The notes below the pieces were generated by a model, which worked only from the letters and a program-made list of their open reading frames with translations, ran no database searches and was not told the origin of the DNA. From assembly GCF_950023065.1 (NCBI RefSeq), contig NC_088678.1, positions 6,934,580 through 6,998,579 on the forward strand: 64,000 nucleotides of DNA. Direction: 5' to 3'. This document shows positions 10,633 through 21,562 of the stretch, in pieces. This DNA comes from Planococcus citri (Eukaryota; Arthropoda; Insecta; Hemiptera; Pseudococcidae). The translations under genes and the position numbers were made by a program. Each line of letters begins with the position of its first letter. The first letter of the stretch is position 1.

Positions 10633-12693
10633 TAGTCCGGCATATGACAATAGGAGTAATTGCACCCCCCGCACCGCCGATCCTCCGGGACAACTTTTTT
10701 CTTAAAGGGGACATCCTAAGGAACATTTTAAAGTAAATTTGCCAAAAAAAAAGTTGGCCTTACTTACAAAATGGCGGCCATTTTGATTGACAGGTCAGCC
10801 GGAATCGCAGATTTTGCGTTTTAACATAGGACTTGCACGAACTTTTTCAAACTTTACAAAGGTAGATCGAAAAATCATGCAAAAATTTATCACCTGTCAA
10901 AATTTCAAGTGCTAAAGTGCATTTTTCGATTTTTGGTGAATTTTTGAAAATCGAATTTAGATCAAAAATGAGGGAAACAAATTAAAATTTTACCAAATTG
11001 ACCAAGAAAGCTGAAATTTGGGATATACCCTATTTTCGACATGCCAAATCGATTGAGAACGGTTTCAACCCGTTTTGAGCAGTTCTGGAGCCTCCAGCAG
11101 ATTTTTGAAACTCGAAATTCCCACAAAATTCCATCAAATTGGAGTTGTAAAGCTAAAATTTATTTTAAAAACTAATTTCAATACGCTACGAAGTACTGCA
11201 GGTGAATTTCAAGTCGTTTTGGATCCTCCAACGACTTTTTTAAAATTACTGGAGCCTCCAGTAGATTTTTGAAACTTGAAATTTTCGCAAAATTTCATCA
11301 AACTAAGAAGGAGAGTCGAAATTCATTCTGCAAACTAATTTCAATACGCCACGCAGTTGACTGCTGGTAAATTTCAAGTCGTTTTGGAGCCTCCAGCAAC
11401 TTTTTGAAATGTTGTATGACGTTTTTTTGTAAAATTGAAATTTCCTAAAAGTAGCTGGAAGCTTCAAAATCATTTGAAACCACCATGTAGTCTGCGAAGT
11501 AAATTTCAGCTTGCCAACTCTATTTGATAAATTAATGTTGGGGAAATTTGAAGTTTCAAAAATCTATTGGAGGCTCCAGTAATTTTCAAAAAAATCACTG
11601 GAGACCCTAAAATGACTTGAACCCACCTGATGTCGTCTTCAGAGGGTGTTAAAATTGGAGTGTAGAGTAAATTTCAGCTTTCCATCTCCATTTGGTGAAA
11701 TTTTGTAAAAATTTAAACCTTCAAAAATCTGCTGGAGGCTCCAGTAATTTTCACAAAAAGTCGCTGGAGGCCCTAAAATTACTTGAACCCACCTGAAGTC
11801 GTCTTCAAGGGTGTTAAAATTGGAGTGTAGAATAGATTTCAGCTTTCCATCTCCATTTGATGAAATTTTGGGGAAATTTTAAGTTTCGAAAATCTACTGG
11901 AGGCTCCAGTAATTTTCAAAAAAGTCGCTGGAGGCCCTAAAATTACCTGAACCCACTTGAAGTCGTCTTCAGAGGGTGTTAAAATTGGAGTGTAGAGTAA
12001 ATTTCAGCTTTCCATCTCCATTTGATGAAATTTTGTGAAAATTTAAAGTTTCGAAAATCTACTGGAGGCTCCAGTAATTTTAAAAAAGTCGTTGGAGGAT
12101 CCAAAACGACTTGAAATTCACCTGCAGTACTTCGTAGCGTATTGAAATTAGTTTTTAAAATAAATTTTAGCTTTACAACTCCAATTTGATGGAATTTTGT
12201 GGGAATTTCGAGTTTCAAAAATCTGCTGGAGGCTCCAGAACTGCTCAAAACGGGTGGAAACCGTTTTCAATCGATTTGGCATGTCGAAAATAGGGTATAT
12301 CCCAAATTTCAGCTTTCTTGGTCAATTTGGTAAAATTTTAATTTGTTTCCCTCATTTTTGATCTAAATTCGATTTTCAAAAATTCACCAAAAATCGAAAA
12401 ATGCACTTTAGCACTTGAAATTTTGACAGGTGATAAATTTTTGCATGATCTTTCGATCTACCTTTGTAAAGTTTGAAAAAGTTCGTGCAAGTCCTATGTT
12501 AAAACGCAAAATCTGCGATTCCGGCTGACCTGTCAATCAAAATGGCCGCCATTTTGTAACTAAGGCCAACTTTTTTTTTTGGCAAGTTTGCTTTAAAATG
12601 TTCCTTAGGATGTCCCCTTTAAGAAAAAAGTTGTCCCGGAGGATCGGCGGGGGGGGGGTGCTATTACTCCTATTGTCATATGCCGGACTATTA
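10633..12693. mobile_element. Foldback element with ~640-bp near-identical inverted arms
   Basis: The left arm (about 10633-11272) and the right arm (about 12053-12693) are near-perfect reverse complements. Both ends read TAGTCCGGCATATGACAATA inward and then a C-run. The sequence just outside is TTA on both sides (or TA, depending where the end is drawn), a possible target duplication. The arms contain AAAATGGCGGCCATTTTG and a start-to-stop frame repeated identically on both strands (11075-11272 plus, 12054-12248 minus), which is a by-product of the symmetry. The 780-bp spacer holds direct repeats of a 'ctggaggctccagtaatttt' satellite at ~170-bp spacing. No transposase is visible. Confidence 0.8.
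11270..12060. repeat. Tandem satellite of about 170 bp in the foldback spacer
   Basis: Units share CTGGAGGCTCCAGTAATTTT, then CGCTGGAGGCCCTAAAAT, then CCACCTGAAGTCGTCTTCA and GGTGTTAAAATTGGAGTG. At least three consecutive copies are visible from about 11560 to 12060. The word TGGAGGCTCCA is itself a short palindrome. The same satellite fills the interrupted copy at 16000-16550 and 33630-34770. Confidence 0.7.
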
Positions 12694-13879
12694 CCCCTCC
12701 TTTTTGGCGAAACATTCGAGAAAATCACCTGATAAAAATCAGACGATTTTTTCATAAAAACTATCGCAGAAAGTTCTATTTGCATTTTTTTGATACAATT
12801 GCCAAGAAGTCTAGTTTTTAAAATTCCTTCAATCAAACGTTGAATTGAAATTTTCACTTCAGATGATTAACCAAATTACTGAATAAGCCTGTGTCCTCCT
12901 CTGCCCCCTCATTCTCCTTCTCTTTCTCCTCCTCCTCCTCCCTCCACCCCTCCTTTTCCTTCTCTACTCTCCGACATTTTGAGGCTTCAATTTCAATACT
13001 GTTTCAGTAGACTTTTCGAACTTACGATAGATTTATTACACACGATATCACGCGGGCCAAAAAACCACCACGAACCAGCCACCATAATATTAAACAAACT
13101 TAGGTTAACTCTAAATGACCACGTCCAATTACACGCACATGACAGTGACAAAAAAATGAATAAATTTCTATACCACTTCCCCTTCCTAATGGTCTCTGTC
13201 TGTCTCTCTCTCTTTGCCTCGGTAGTCAAGTTGAATTAAACAATATTCCATCCTAGATTATTACCTCTTGATAAAAAAAATTAAAATATAACTAGAACGA
13301 CCATTTTGAATAGCCATCTGTCCACATTAGATTAGTTATTTTTTTCACCATCATGCACGCTGGTTAGGTCATACCATATACGAAGCCAAAATATGCGAGT
13401 GAGTCGTCGTAGAGTTAGTCAACCTACGGGTACCTATGCATACGAATATACTCGTACAAGTCAGACATGATTTAAAATTCCGTGTACAAGGTACCTAAAC
13501 CTATCGTGCAGCTCGAAAAGTTGTTTCGAGTTCGATATCATTTCAGAATCGAATTAAGGGTTACTCGTATTCGTACTTGTACTCGTATAAATGCGAAAGG
13601 GGTAAACGCTGCGGCGCGCATTCAACCAGTGGTGAAAAAAATTCATCCTCTTATCGTACTCGCTCATCGACTCGTAAATAATAAACACATGGCGTGAATC
13701 AACAAAATAATATCCATGGTCGAAACGCGAAATGTTTTGAAACGAACTGAAAAAAAACGACAACAACAACGCAGCCATAGCGAAAGAGGTTTTCTTAATC
13801 ATTGGCACGAAACCTGGAGAAGACTTTTTCCATCGTAAAATCATAATAATATATTTTTAGTACACCTACGAATATTTTA
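12694..13879. other. Mixed sequence, no gene supported
   Basis: A C/T-rich stretch (12895-12970) is followed by more balanced sequence with overlapping open frames on both strands (12979-13239 plus, 12993-13229 minus). A candidate 3' splice site (CTGTTTCAG near 13008) exists, but the downstream frame contains no clear partner donor. I do not call a gene. Confidence 0.3.
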
Positions 13880-13988
13880 TTATACAAGGTGTCCCATCTT
13901 CACGCAGAAAGGTGCCAAAAGGAGAGTTGTGAGGAGGTGTTTCACTCCCCACATCCCCAAACAGATAAATTTAGGACATCCTGTATAA
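13880..13988. mobile_element. Small 109-bp inverted-end MITE
   Basis: The left end TTATACAAGGTGTCCCA and the right end TAGGACATCCTGTATAA are imperfect inverted copies (TTATACARGRTGTCC). Many insect genomes contain short elements with TATACAGGGTGTCC-type ends. No coding sequence is present. Confidence 0.5.
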
Positions 13989-15595
13989 ATATGTTTATTT
14001 TGCCAACAATTTTCGTACATTTTGAAAAAAGTTTTTCAAAACGAGTTCCAATTGTGATTCGTTTTCCGTTCGAATTGCTCTTAATTTTAGCAGTAAAACT
14101 GCCATTTGTAGTAAGTTTTCATCCAATAATAAGAAATCATTAATTACGCCATAATCTGCAGCCCGGAACGATGATACGATTACGTCCAAGTCGTAGAACC
14201 AAATTCGCTGTACGAAAGCATTAAGAAGTATAAGGGTGCTTTGGAGAGTGAGAATAAAAAGTCGAAGGTATAAAATATTATAATATTACGACGTTATCTA
14301 TGGTGGTACAGCAGTAAAAAAGAAATTCGTAGTCGGCGAAAATCTGAAAATCAACGGGGGTTGAAAAAAAAATTTTACTGGATGAAAAAAAGTTTTTAAT
14401 GAAAATTAAATAGGTATAGTCGCAAATATGAAAATTTTTTCTCATTTGGAAAATTTTCAATATCAAAGGTTAGGTCGATGAGGTGCCGAGGGCTGGGAAC
14501 AATTCTCTGTGGCGCGTAAATCCTTTGAACATTTGTTACGTAGGTACTGGGTAAGCATGAAAAATCGCTTCATTCCGCTAAAAATTGGATTTAGCGACGA
14601 CGAAGAGGAACAGGAACAGCACAGCAGCAACGATGGTAGTAGTAGGTATCGTTTACATCTGACGATTAAGTTAATTACACGACATACAGTGAAAAAGAGG
14701 GTCGCCTCGTTTAAAGATAGACGCGACCGGATTTAGGACCTTTATAATCTCGTTGTAGCGTATGATTCGCTTGTATGTATATACCTGCAAAATGATGCTG
14801 AGCCTGCTCTGAGCTGCGTTTTGCACGTTCATGCAAAAGGTCTAAATCGATTATTTTTAAATAATTAAGGAAAAATAGCTAGCATATCGCGCCAAATTCC
14901 GTCCGCTAATTTATCCGTTTATAGGATCAGATTACCGGTAATTTTGAAAAATAACCAAATTGGATTAGGCGAGCGCGATTTATAATGTCTGCTGCGCCAA
15001 ACTGGCCGCACGATGTTTAACCCGAGTATAGGTACCTGCTACACCTCTCTATACCTATGCCCATTAATAATGCAATAAAACCGCTATAAAAGCGATGTCC
15101 TCTTGTTTGACCCCCTTTCGTTGCGACCCACGATGGACTAGCTATTTTGAAGGTAATTTTTTTCTCGCCTGGCTTCGGTTTGATTCGAATTGAAGGAGGG
15201 GACTGAGGGGGACTGGAGGAGTGAGATAAAACTTGAGATTTTTTTACTCGTAGTTTGCAAAGATGAAAAACTTTAAAAAATTTGTAACGTGTTATTTTTT
15301 TTAGAAAAGAATGGGACTTATTATTCATATCAAATCAGACAGATTTGGGATTTGGGTTCTTCCAACCTATTTTTTTATATTTTTTTTTTGCGATTCTCTT
15401 CATATACCTAATGCACAACTTTGGAGTTTAATTGCTTAAGTCTGCTGCAATCTTGGTAAAATCTGTTCGCAGCGTTTCAAAGGTTATTGAATTTTTCCAA
15501 ATGTTTCAATTTTTGGGTGGACATGAGACTCAAAATTAATTCAATCCAAAATTTTTTAGCTCAAAAAGCTACTAAGTTGAGGAGCCCGCATAAGG
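13989..15595. other. Unassigned sequence
   Basis: Moderately AT-rich sequence. An open frame at 14509-14736 (plus) encodes an acidic then basic peptide of 75 residues with no recognised domain. I see no repeat structure and no convincing splice-site pair. Confidence 0.3.
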
Positions 15596-16555
15596 ATTTA
15601 TTGCACCCCCCCCCCCCGTCTATCCACCGGGACAACTTTTTTCTGAAAGCAGGAGGGTCCTGAGGAACATTTCTAGCCCTTGTTCTAAAAAAAAAGTGAC
15701 CCTATGTACAAAATGGCGGCCATTTTGATTGACAGGTCAGCCGAATTCGCAGATTTTGCGTTGCAACATGAGACTTGCACGAAATTTTTCAAACCGTACA
15801 AAGGTAGATCGAAAGATGAGATAAAAATTTATCACCTGTCAAAATTTTAAGTGCTAAAGTGCCTTTTTCGATTTTTGGTGAATTTTTGAAAATCAAATTT
15901 AGGCCAAAAACGTGTGAAAAAATCAAAATTTTACCATTGACTCAAAAAGCTGAAATTTGAAATATACCCTATTTTTGACACGCCAAATCGATTGGAAACT
16001 GTTTCAAACCGTTTTGAGCAGTTCTGGAGCCTCCAGCAGATTTTTGGAACTCGAAAATTTCCCGAAATTTCATCAAATGGAGATGGAAAGTCAAAATTCA
16101 TTTTGCGAATTACTTTCAATACGCTACAAAGTTGGCTGCAGGTGAATTTCAAGTCGTTTTGGAACCTCCAGCGACTTTTCGAAAATTACTGGAGTCTCCA
16201 CCAGATTTTTGAAACTTGAGATTCCCACAAAATTTCATCAAATTGAGTTGGAAAGTCAAAATTTACTCTGCCACTAATATCTTTTGAAGCCTCCAGCAAC
16301 TTTTTGAAAATTGAAATTTCCTCAAAATTTCATCAAATTGAGTTGGAAAGTCGAAATTTACCCTGCAACTAATATCTTTTGAAGTCTCCAGCAACTTTTT
16401 GAAAATTACTGGAGCCTCCAGTACATTTTTGAAACTTGAAATTTCCCCAAAATTTCATCAAATTGAGTTGGAAAGTCGACATTTACCCTGCAACTAATAT
16501 CTTTTGAAGCCTCCAGCAACTTTTTGAAAATTCCTGGAGTCTCCAGTAGATTTTG
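15596..16555. mobile_element. Left half of a second foldback element, interrupted by the LTR retrotransposon
   Basis: From the C-run at 15605 the sequence follows the arm of the 10633-12693 element: GGGACAACTTTTTTCT, then AAAATGGCGGCCATTTTG, GATTGACAGGTCAGCCG and AAAGTGC...TTTTTCGATTTTTGGTGAAT, followed by copies of the 'ctggag...ctccag' satellite. The right half resumes at 33629. The split is clean: the satellite word 'gtctccagtagattttt|gaaactt' is broken between 16555 and 33629 with TTTG duplicated. This copy is more diverged between its arms than the 10633 element. Confidence 0.85.
16552..16555. repeat. Target-site duplication TTTG (left)
   Basis: TTTG immediately precedes the LTR and recurs directly after the other LTR at 33629-33632. 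A 4-bp duplication fits Ty3/gypsy integration. Confidence 0.85.
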
Positions 16556-17079
16556 TGTTAGGGTAAAACAGAGGGTTCTTATGGTTTAGGGGAAAAGTCT
16601 TACTTATGCCACCTGGTACCTTAACCCTAAAACAACCCAGTTCGTATAGAACACTGAACCCGCAAGGTATGAATACCTATCTCAGTCTACCCAACTACTA
16701 CTCTCCACAGCTCGTCGTAAATCAATGATCAACACAAATACATACGTTTCACCATATATTTATATCTCTCATTTGATGTACAGTGAATAAGAACGTTGCT
16801 ACGATAACTATTCAATACCATTCGTTTACACGAAAGATTCTGCTGGTAATAAAGGCGTTTCCTAACAGACAGAGTTGGCATAAGCCAGCGTTAAACTTAT
16901 TACTACTCTTTATGAAGATGGTTAGAAAACTGCAAGGCGGCTCGCTTCGGCAATCTCGGCCGTCGTCTCCACTGAACCAGTACACCAGATGGCGCTGTAC
17001 CGGTTGCAGTGTTGCCGCCTGCCTGGGCATCAAATTACCACTGTAGAGTGGTAACATGGAGTCCCAAGTACCCTCTACA
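16556..17079 (-). repeat. 3' LTR (524 bp)
   Basis: It starts TGTTAGGG and ends CCTCTACA on the plus strand, i.e. TGTAGAGG...CCCTAACA in element sense. It is the same length as the other LTR, with one mismatch noticed. A frame of 87 codons inside it (16783-17046 plus) is present in both LTRs and is antisense to the element; I do not take it as a gene. Confidence 0.96.
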
Positions 17080-18430
17080 TAATGCCCCGGCTGGGTATAG
17101 CTCGGGGGCCCGTCTGGATACGCAGCCTAAAAGAGGCCTACTCAGCGTCTCGTAGAGTACTTGGGCTCCCCCTGCCCCGCCTCGTAGTACAGATGTGGCC
17201 TACTCGTCCTAAGACCCTATCAGACCCTATCTGGCTACTCGTGCAGAATCTTATAACAATACGCGAACTTAAGATTAACATATCTAAACATGTTTACATG
17301 AAATCATAATCTAATTACATTACTATGTTAACCTTAATTCTACACCATCCTTGGATTGGAATCTTGTCTGGAGCTCTGGATTGCTTCATTAATCTGAACT
17401 GGAACCTGTGACACTACTCAGGTGAGCTTCTCACTAATCTTGCTCTTTTTCTGCTTTATGTTTCAGATTCTCGCTGGAATTCTTCTTACTGGAGCCAGAC
17501 TCAGGTAACTACTCATATCTCTACTCATAATTTACCTCAGAGTGCTAACTCTTTATTTTCACAGATGCTGGCACTCGACACGTCTGGACCAGTTTAAACG
17601 TCTCAATTCCAGCTGCTCACATGACTACCTCAAGCTATTCACGATCATTTCAAGTTACTCATGAGATTGCTCCGATCTACTCATCGATACCTACCACGGG
17701 ACGTAATATTTTTACTTCTTTATTGCTCAAATTAAAGAAAAACTTTGTACTTTGTTCTTCGTTTTTCTTTTCACAGGTACCTCTGAGGTGTTTTCGAGCT
17801 ACTCAAGATCGTTATTCCAATACTCAACTTCTCGAATGGTGATACTCGCAACAAATAAAAACACCGTCTATTCCAACACGTAAGTTTTTATTTTATTTAT
17901 CACAGCAGATTTAATTTCACCTCGTATGTTTGGCTACTCTATGATCTTAATTAATTCCAAAAAACAATACACAAAAAAAACATTGCTACTCATTTGCCTG
18001 CACAAATTCACACAAAAATTCACACTTATTTACATTTCGGCATACTCTACTTATTAGCACGCCTCAAAATTCAATAAACAAAACTTCATCTTTTAATTTG
18101 GCAAATGGTAGAAACAAAAAACAACAAAACAATAGTATAAACAACAAATACCAAAAAAAACTGCTCTACTCGAAAAATTCTCTTTTCCTCGAGGAGCTTA
18201 CTCGTAACAAATTACAACAGAAAATAAACAACGATAAAAAAAATTTGAGACCACGATCGAGAAAAAAAAATAAAAGTACAACATCAGAGGAAAAAAAAAT
18301 TTACAATTTTTGGAACTACTTTCGTTCACTACTCGTAATACTGCGACGAATCGCGCGTGAGACAAATTTTACCTCGAGACAACAAAACTAAGTAGACAGA
18401 GGCGACTCTTCGAAAAATTTTCACCGCATT
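17080..18430 (-). other. 3' non-coding region of the retrotransposon
   Basis: This 1.35-kb region lies between the third gene and the 3' LTR. No long frame is present. Just inside the LTR I see no canonical polypurine tract: element-sense sequence ends GCCGGGGCATTA before TGTAGAGG. Read on the plus strand, 17400-17780 shows splice-like borders (CAG|GTGAGC at 17422, TTTCAG at 17466, CAG|GTAACT at 17505, TTCACAG at 17564, TTCACAG at 17776). Some of these can arise because splice signals are partly self-complementary. Confidence 0.6.
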
Positions 18431-21400
18431 TTAGCGTGCTTCTCTGCCATCATTCTGGTTCTGTTCGTTCTGAGGGTTTTGTCTTTCTTCCTCCGCCTCC
18501 AACCGCATTCGCTCGCGTCTCTCCGCCAGCCTGCCACGACCTCGTCCAAATCCGGCCAATCCAGGTGCTCGTGGTATAGCCACCTGTAACTGTCTTCCTT
18601 CTTGTGCCGGCTGCTGGCGACTCGGTCCAGCTTGCGGCTGCTGCGGCGGCTCAGGCATCTGTCGGTTCACCTCGTTGACCAACTGCGCGGCTCGCTCGGG
18701 CAGTAATTGACGATCGGCGCCAGGAAGGTGTCTCATCTGTCGCTGCACTCTTTCGATCAGCTCTCTCTCGTGTACTTCTCGTTCCAGCTGCTCGCGGACA
18801 TTCCTTCATTCATGTGCCGCCAAGGCTGCCCGGTCTTGCCTCAACATCTCCTCGATACGTTGAAGTTGGTTTGCTTGGAGCTGCTCCACCGGACGCGGCG
18901 GATCCTGCTCCCGCGGAAACTGACCGTACCCCCATCTCCGCTCGACCGTTGCGTATTCAAATATCCTGACTAACGCCTCCGACGCTTGGTGCTCGTTCAA
19001 ATACGGCGTCTCACCACGGAACGTCGCTGGAGGGCATCTCTCGATCGTTTCTTCTAATGCCTCCATATATACGTATCTACCATCGAACTCTGCTCTCGTC
19101 GGTCCTTGCCGTAGAAAATCCCGTATTCGGACGCGTATTTCCGGGCAGTGCGGCCACGTCAGCGGAGGCACCATCAAAATGTGTCGCGTACCCCGCCGAT
19201 GCATCGCGCGCCAAAGTTCGAGGATTCTCTCGGTTACAATTTCGAACGTCTGCGACTCCATGCAAAACTGCCCCGCCGACATCACCACTCGCTGCGGCGC
19301 CCGCTGGACCAAGCTTCGTAGGTTTCTGCACATGGTGGTAGTTGGAATTCGTGAGCCCGCGAGCGGGTGCACACTCCACGCTCGCCTCGCCGCTACGTTT
19401 TGGTAGATCACCTCACTTACCACCGCATGCGCGAGAGCATCTCCGATGACGACGAACGAGTTTATTACGTAATACGTAGCGCCTCCACGGTATACTCGGC
19501 CCAGAATCCAAGCCCCGCCGTCTCTCTGATAATACAAGTCATCTCGTACCGTTAACTCATTGTTGATCAAAATTCCTCGGCTCTGCATCGACTGTTGAAT
19601 CGTGTCGCGCGTGACCGGGAAAAACATACCTCGAACGTATCTCTCACCGCGCGGCTCGTACCGAAACTCGGCCATCAGCCATACTGGCGCTGGTGGCGGC
19701 GGGCAATTTTCCAGCGGCTCGAAATAATCTTCTATTGGTCCGAGATCCATTCTTCCTTCACGTACTCTAGCGGCTTCTCGGTCGTGATGTCGCAACGCTA
19801 TTTCCATGTTTCGTCTAAACTCGCGCTCTCGTTCTTGAAAGGCGCGCTGCGCCCGTTCGCCCGGCGTTAACTGCGCTAGACCAGGCTGCTGGTCCTGTAG
19901 AACTCGCTCTGGGCTCAGGGGCGGCGGCTGCTCAGGTGCCGGTACGTTCGGTAACGGTGGTCTTGATTCGGGCTGCTCCTCGAATTTACTCGCATCTGCC
20001 GCAAGCTCGAGCGTCTCTTGACTAGATTGGGTGACTTCACCTTCCTCTACCGATTTCGACTCGCTTCGCGTCTGGCTACGAGTCTTCACTCCTTCAGGCG
20101 GTATTTCCGGCGTCTCGTCTCTCGCTACTGGGAGTTTACGCTTTACCGCCGGTTTCGTCGTCGCCGGTTTACGTTTTGTCGCCGGTTTCTTTTTTGTCGA
20201 CGTAACCTTTTTCTTCTTCGGCGACGCTTTATTCTTTGAAGTTGACTTGCGTTTCGTCGCTGCTCGCTTTCTTGACGACTTCGACTTTCTAGACTTCTTC
20301 GATGGCGTTGACTCGGACGAATCTGAATCCGACTCGCTGGACGAGCTCCTCGATGACGACCGCTTCTTTTCGATCGACTCAACGCCGCTTACTCTCGATC
20401 CACGCGAACTACTCGATACATCCGTCTTTTTTGACGAGGAATCACCCGTGCTCGTGTCGCGCCTCCGTGACTCGCTCGTGCTTCGCTGCGATCGACTCGC
20501 TGAATCGGACGCCGGAGTATTCGGCGTGGCGTACCGCGGCTGTTGTTGCTGCGTCGTAATCGGCGTGCGCTCTTGATCTTTCACCCGCGCCTCGAGTATC
20601 GATTTTTTGACTACGTTTTCGGAATCTTGAGGCGTCTCAGTCTTTACCGTTGACGTTTCGCTGTATGAGTCGAGTATCCCTTGAATTCTTTCTTTAAGGT
20701 CTCCACGCGCTGCTCTTTCTAAACAGATTTTTAGCGAAGCATAAATAACCGAATCAGGTATAACATCCTCTAGCTTAGGGCTTTTTGGCGAAGAGCTCTC
20801 TTTAGACGACTCTGTACTCGTTCTTTTACGTGACTCTCTTTTCGCACGCTCATCGTCAGGTCGAGGGCTTTCACCGTCGTTACTCTTACCGTCCGTCTCG
20901 ATTCCGTCCAGGTTTACGTCTGGTGTGTTCGGGACCGAAGACCGCTTCTCTTTCGACGTCGATGGTTTCTCTTCGGTCTTTTGAGGCTTCTCAACTACCG
21001 CTTTCGCCGCCGGTTTCGTAGTTTCTTTCTTTTGCAGCGACTTCCTCGCTTCTAAGCGAGCTCGTTCCGCCTCGTCGTTGACTACATCGAACACGTCATC
21101 ATAGCTAATTTCGAGCTGCTCGAGACGTCTATTGAGTTCAATCATCCTTTGCATCGTCGGCTGCTCGATACCTAAAAAAGAAATACCCAGCGTGATATAT
21201 CGACTACTCATATTTTGCGACTCAGCGTTACTCAAACTCATACCTGTCAATGACGGTAGCACGCTAATTCCATCGAGGACCTCCGATAATCTAACTTCTT
21301 TGTCCAACGCCTCTCTGTCGATGTCGATTAAAACCATCATCCGTGCACTGTCGACCTGCGTGAATACTCTTTGTCGGTCTATCGCTTGCAGCGCCTCGTC

Positions 21401-21471
21401 GAAGTTCATGTTATTTTCTTCGATTTTCTCCGTAAACTGCCGGTAGCGCCGGTCGCGTTCTTCTCGGTTCA
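18431..21471 (-). CDS. Third gene, exon 3: basic/Ser-rich linker plus SGNH-hydrolase-like domain (catalytically degenerate)
   Basis: The frame is open from 21490 to a TGA at 18806-18808 and continues in the same frame to 18431 (125 more codons including a Gln/Arg/Glu-rich tail). I choose 21471 as exon start because TTTGTTTCAATAG precedes it and the phase matches exon 2; the first in-exon ATG is only at 21409. Counting from the codon at 21490: residues 150-250 are charged; 345-400 are Ser/Arg/Asp-rich; 400-455 are Lys-rich like a nuclear localisation or nucleic-acid-binding tail; 510-600 are Pro/Arg-rich; 677-845 resemble an SGNH fold. That fold shows GDA at 683-685 (family GDS), a Gly at 712, SAGQF at 738-742 (family GxN), and ETPYLNE at 827-833 (family DxxHLN). 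Ser, Asn, Asp and His all look replaced, so I infer a binding rather than esterase role. It sits where env would be but has no signal peptide or membrane segment. Confidence 0.65.
18806..18808 (-). other. In-frame TGA inside exon 3 of the third gene
   Basis: The codons on both sides are in the same frame and the composition (Arg/Glu/Gln-rich) does not change across the stop. The context is GAA TGA AGG in element sense. It is either a recent nonsense mutation, a stop with readthrough, or the true end with the following 125 open codons fortuitous; the compositional continuity argues against the last. Confidence 0.75.
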
Positions 21472-21562
21472 CTATTGAAACAAAAGACACGAAAAAATGA
21501 ACGTAAATAATCTACTCATCGCGACCGCATTCACGTATGCGCTACTCAAATTTTACACTTAC
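21472..21562 (-). other. Predicted 91-nt intron 2 of the third gene
   Basis: The donor GAC|GTAAGT and a pyrimidine-rich acceptor TTTTGTTTCAATAG are spaced 91 nt apart. Removing it joins two long frames in phase (phase 1), whereas unspliced RNA stops five codons after the donor (21546). Small introns of this size are usual in insects. Confidence 0.7.

Noticed and set aside
11075..12248. Duplicate frames in the foldback arms (11075-11272 plus and 12054-12248 minus)
   Set aside because: Both are mirror copies within inverted arms made of satellite words; similar frames recur by repetition in the 15957-16219 and 34567-34830 arms.
16783..17046. An 87-codon frame present in both LTRs as an LTR gene
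   Set aside because: It runs antisense to the element, has no domain, and its presence in both copies follows from LTR identity.
17080..17120. Polypurine tract next to the 3' LTR
   Set aside because: The element-sense sequence before TGTAGAGG is GC-mixed (GCCGGGGCATTA) and not a clear purine run, so no feature was called.
20018..20576. Long plus-strand frames over the third gene (20018-20239, 20031-20576)
   Set aside because: They are shadows opposite the Lys/Ser/Asp-rich coding region, whose biased codons lack stops on the other strand.
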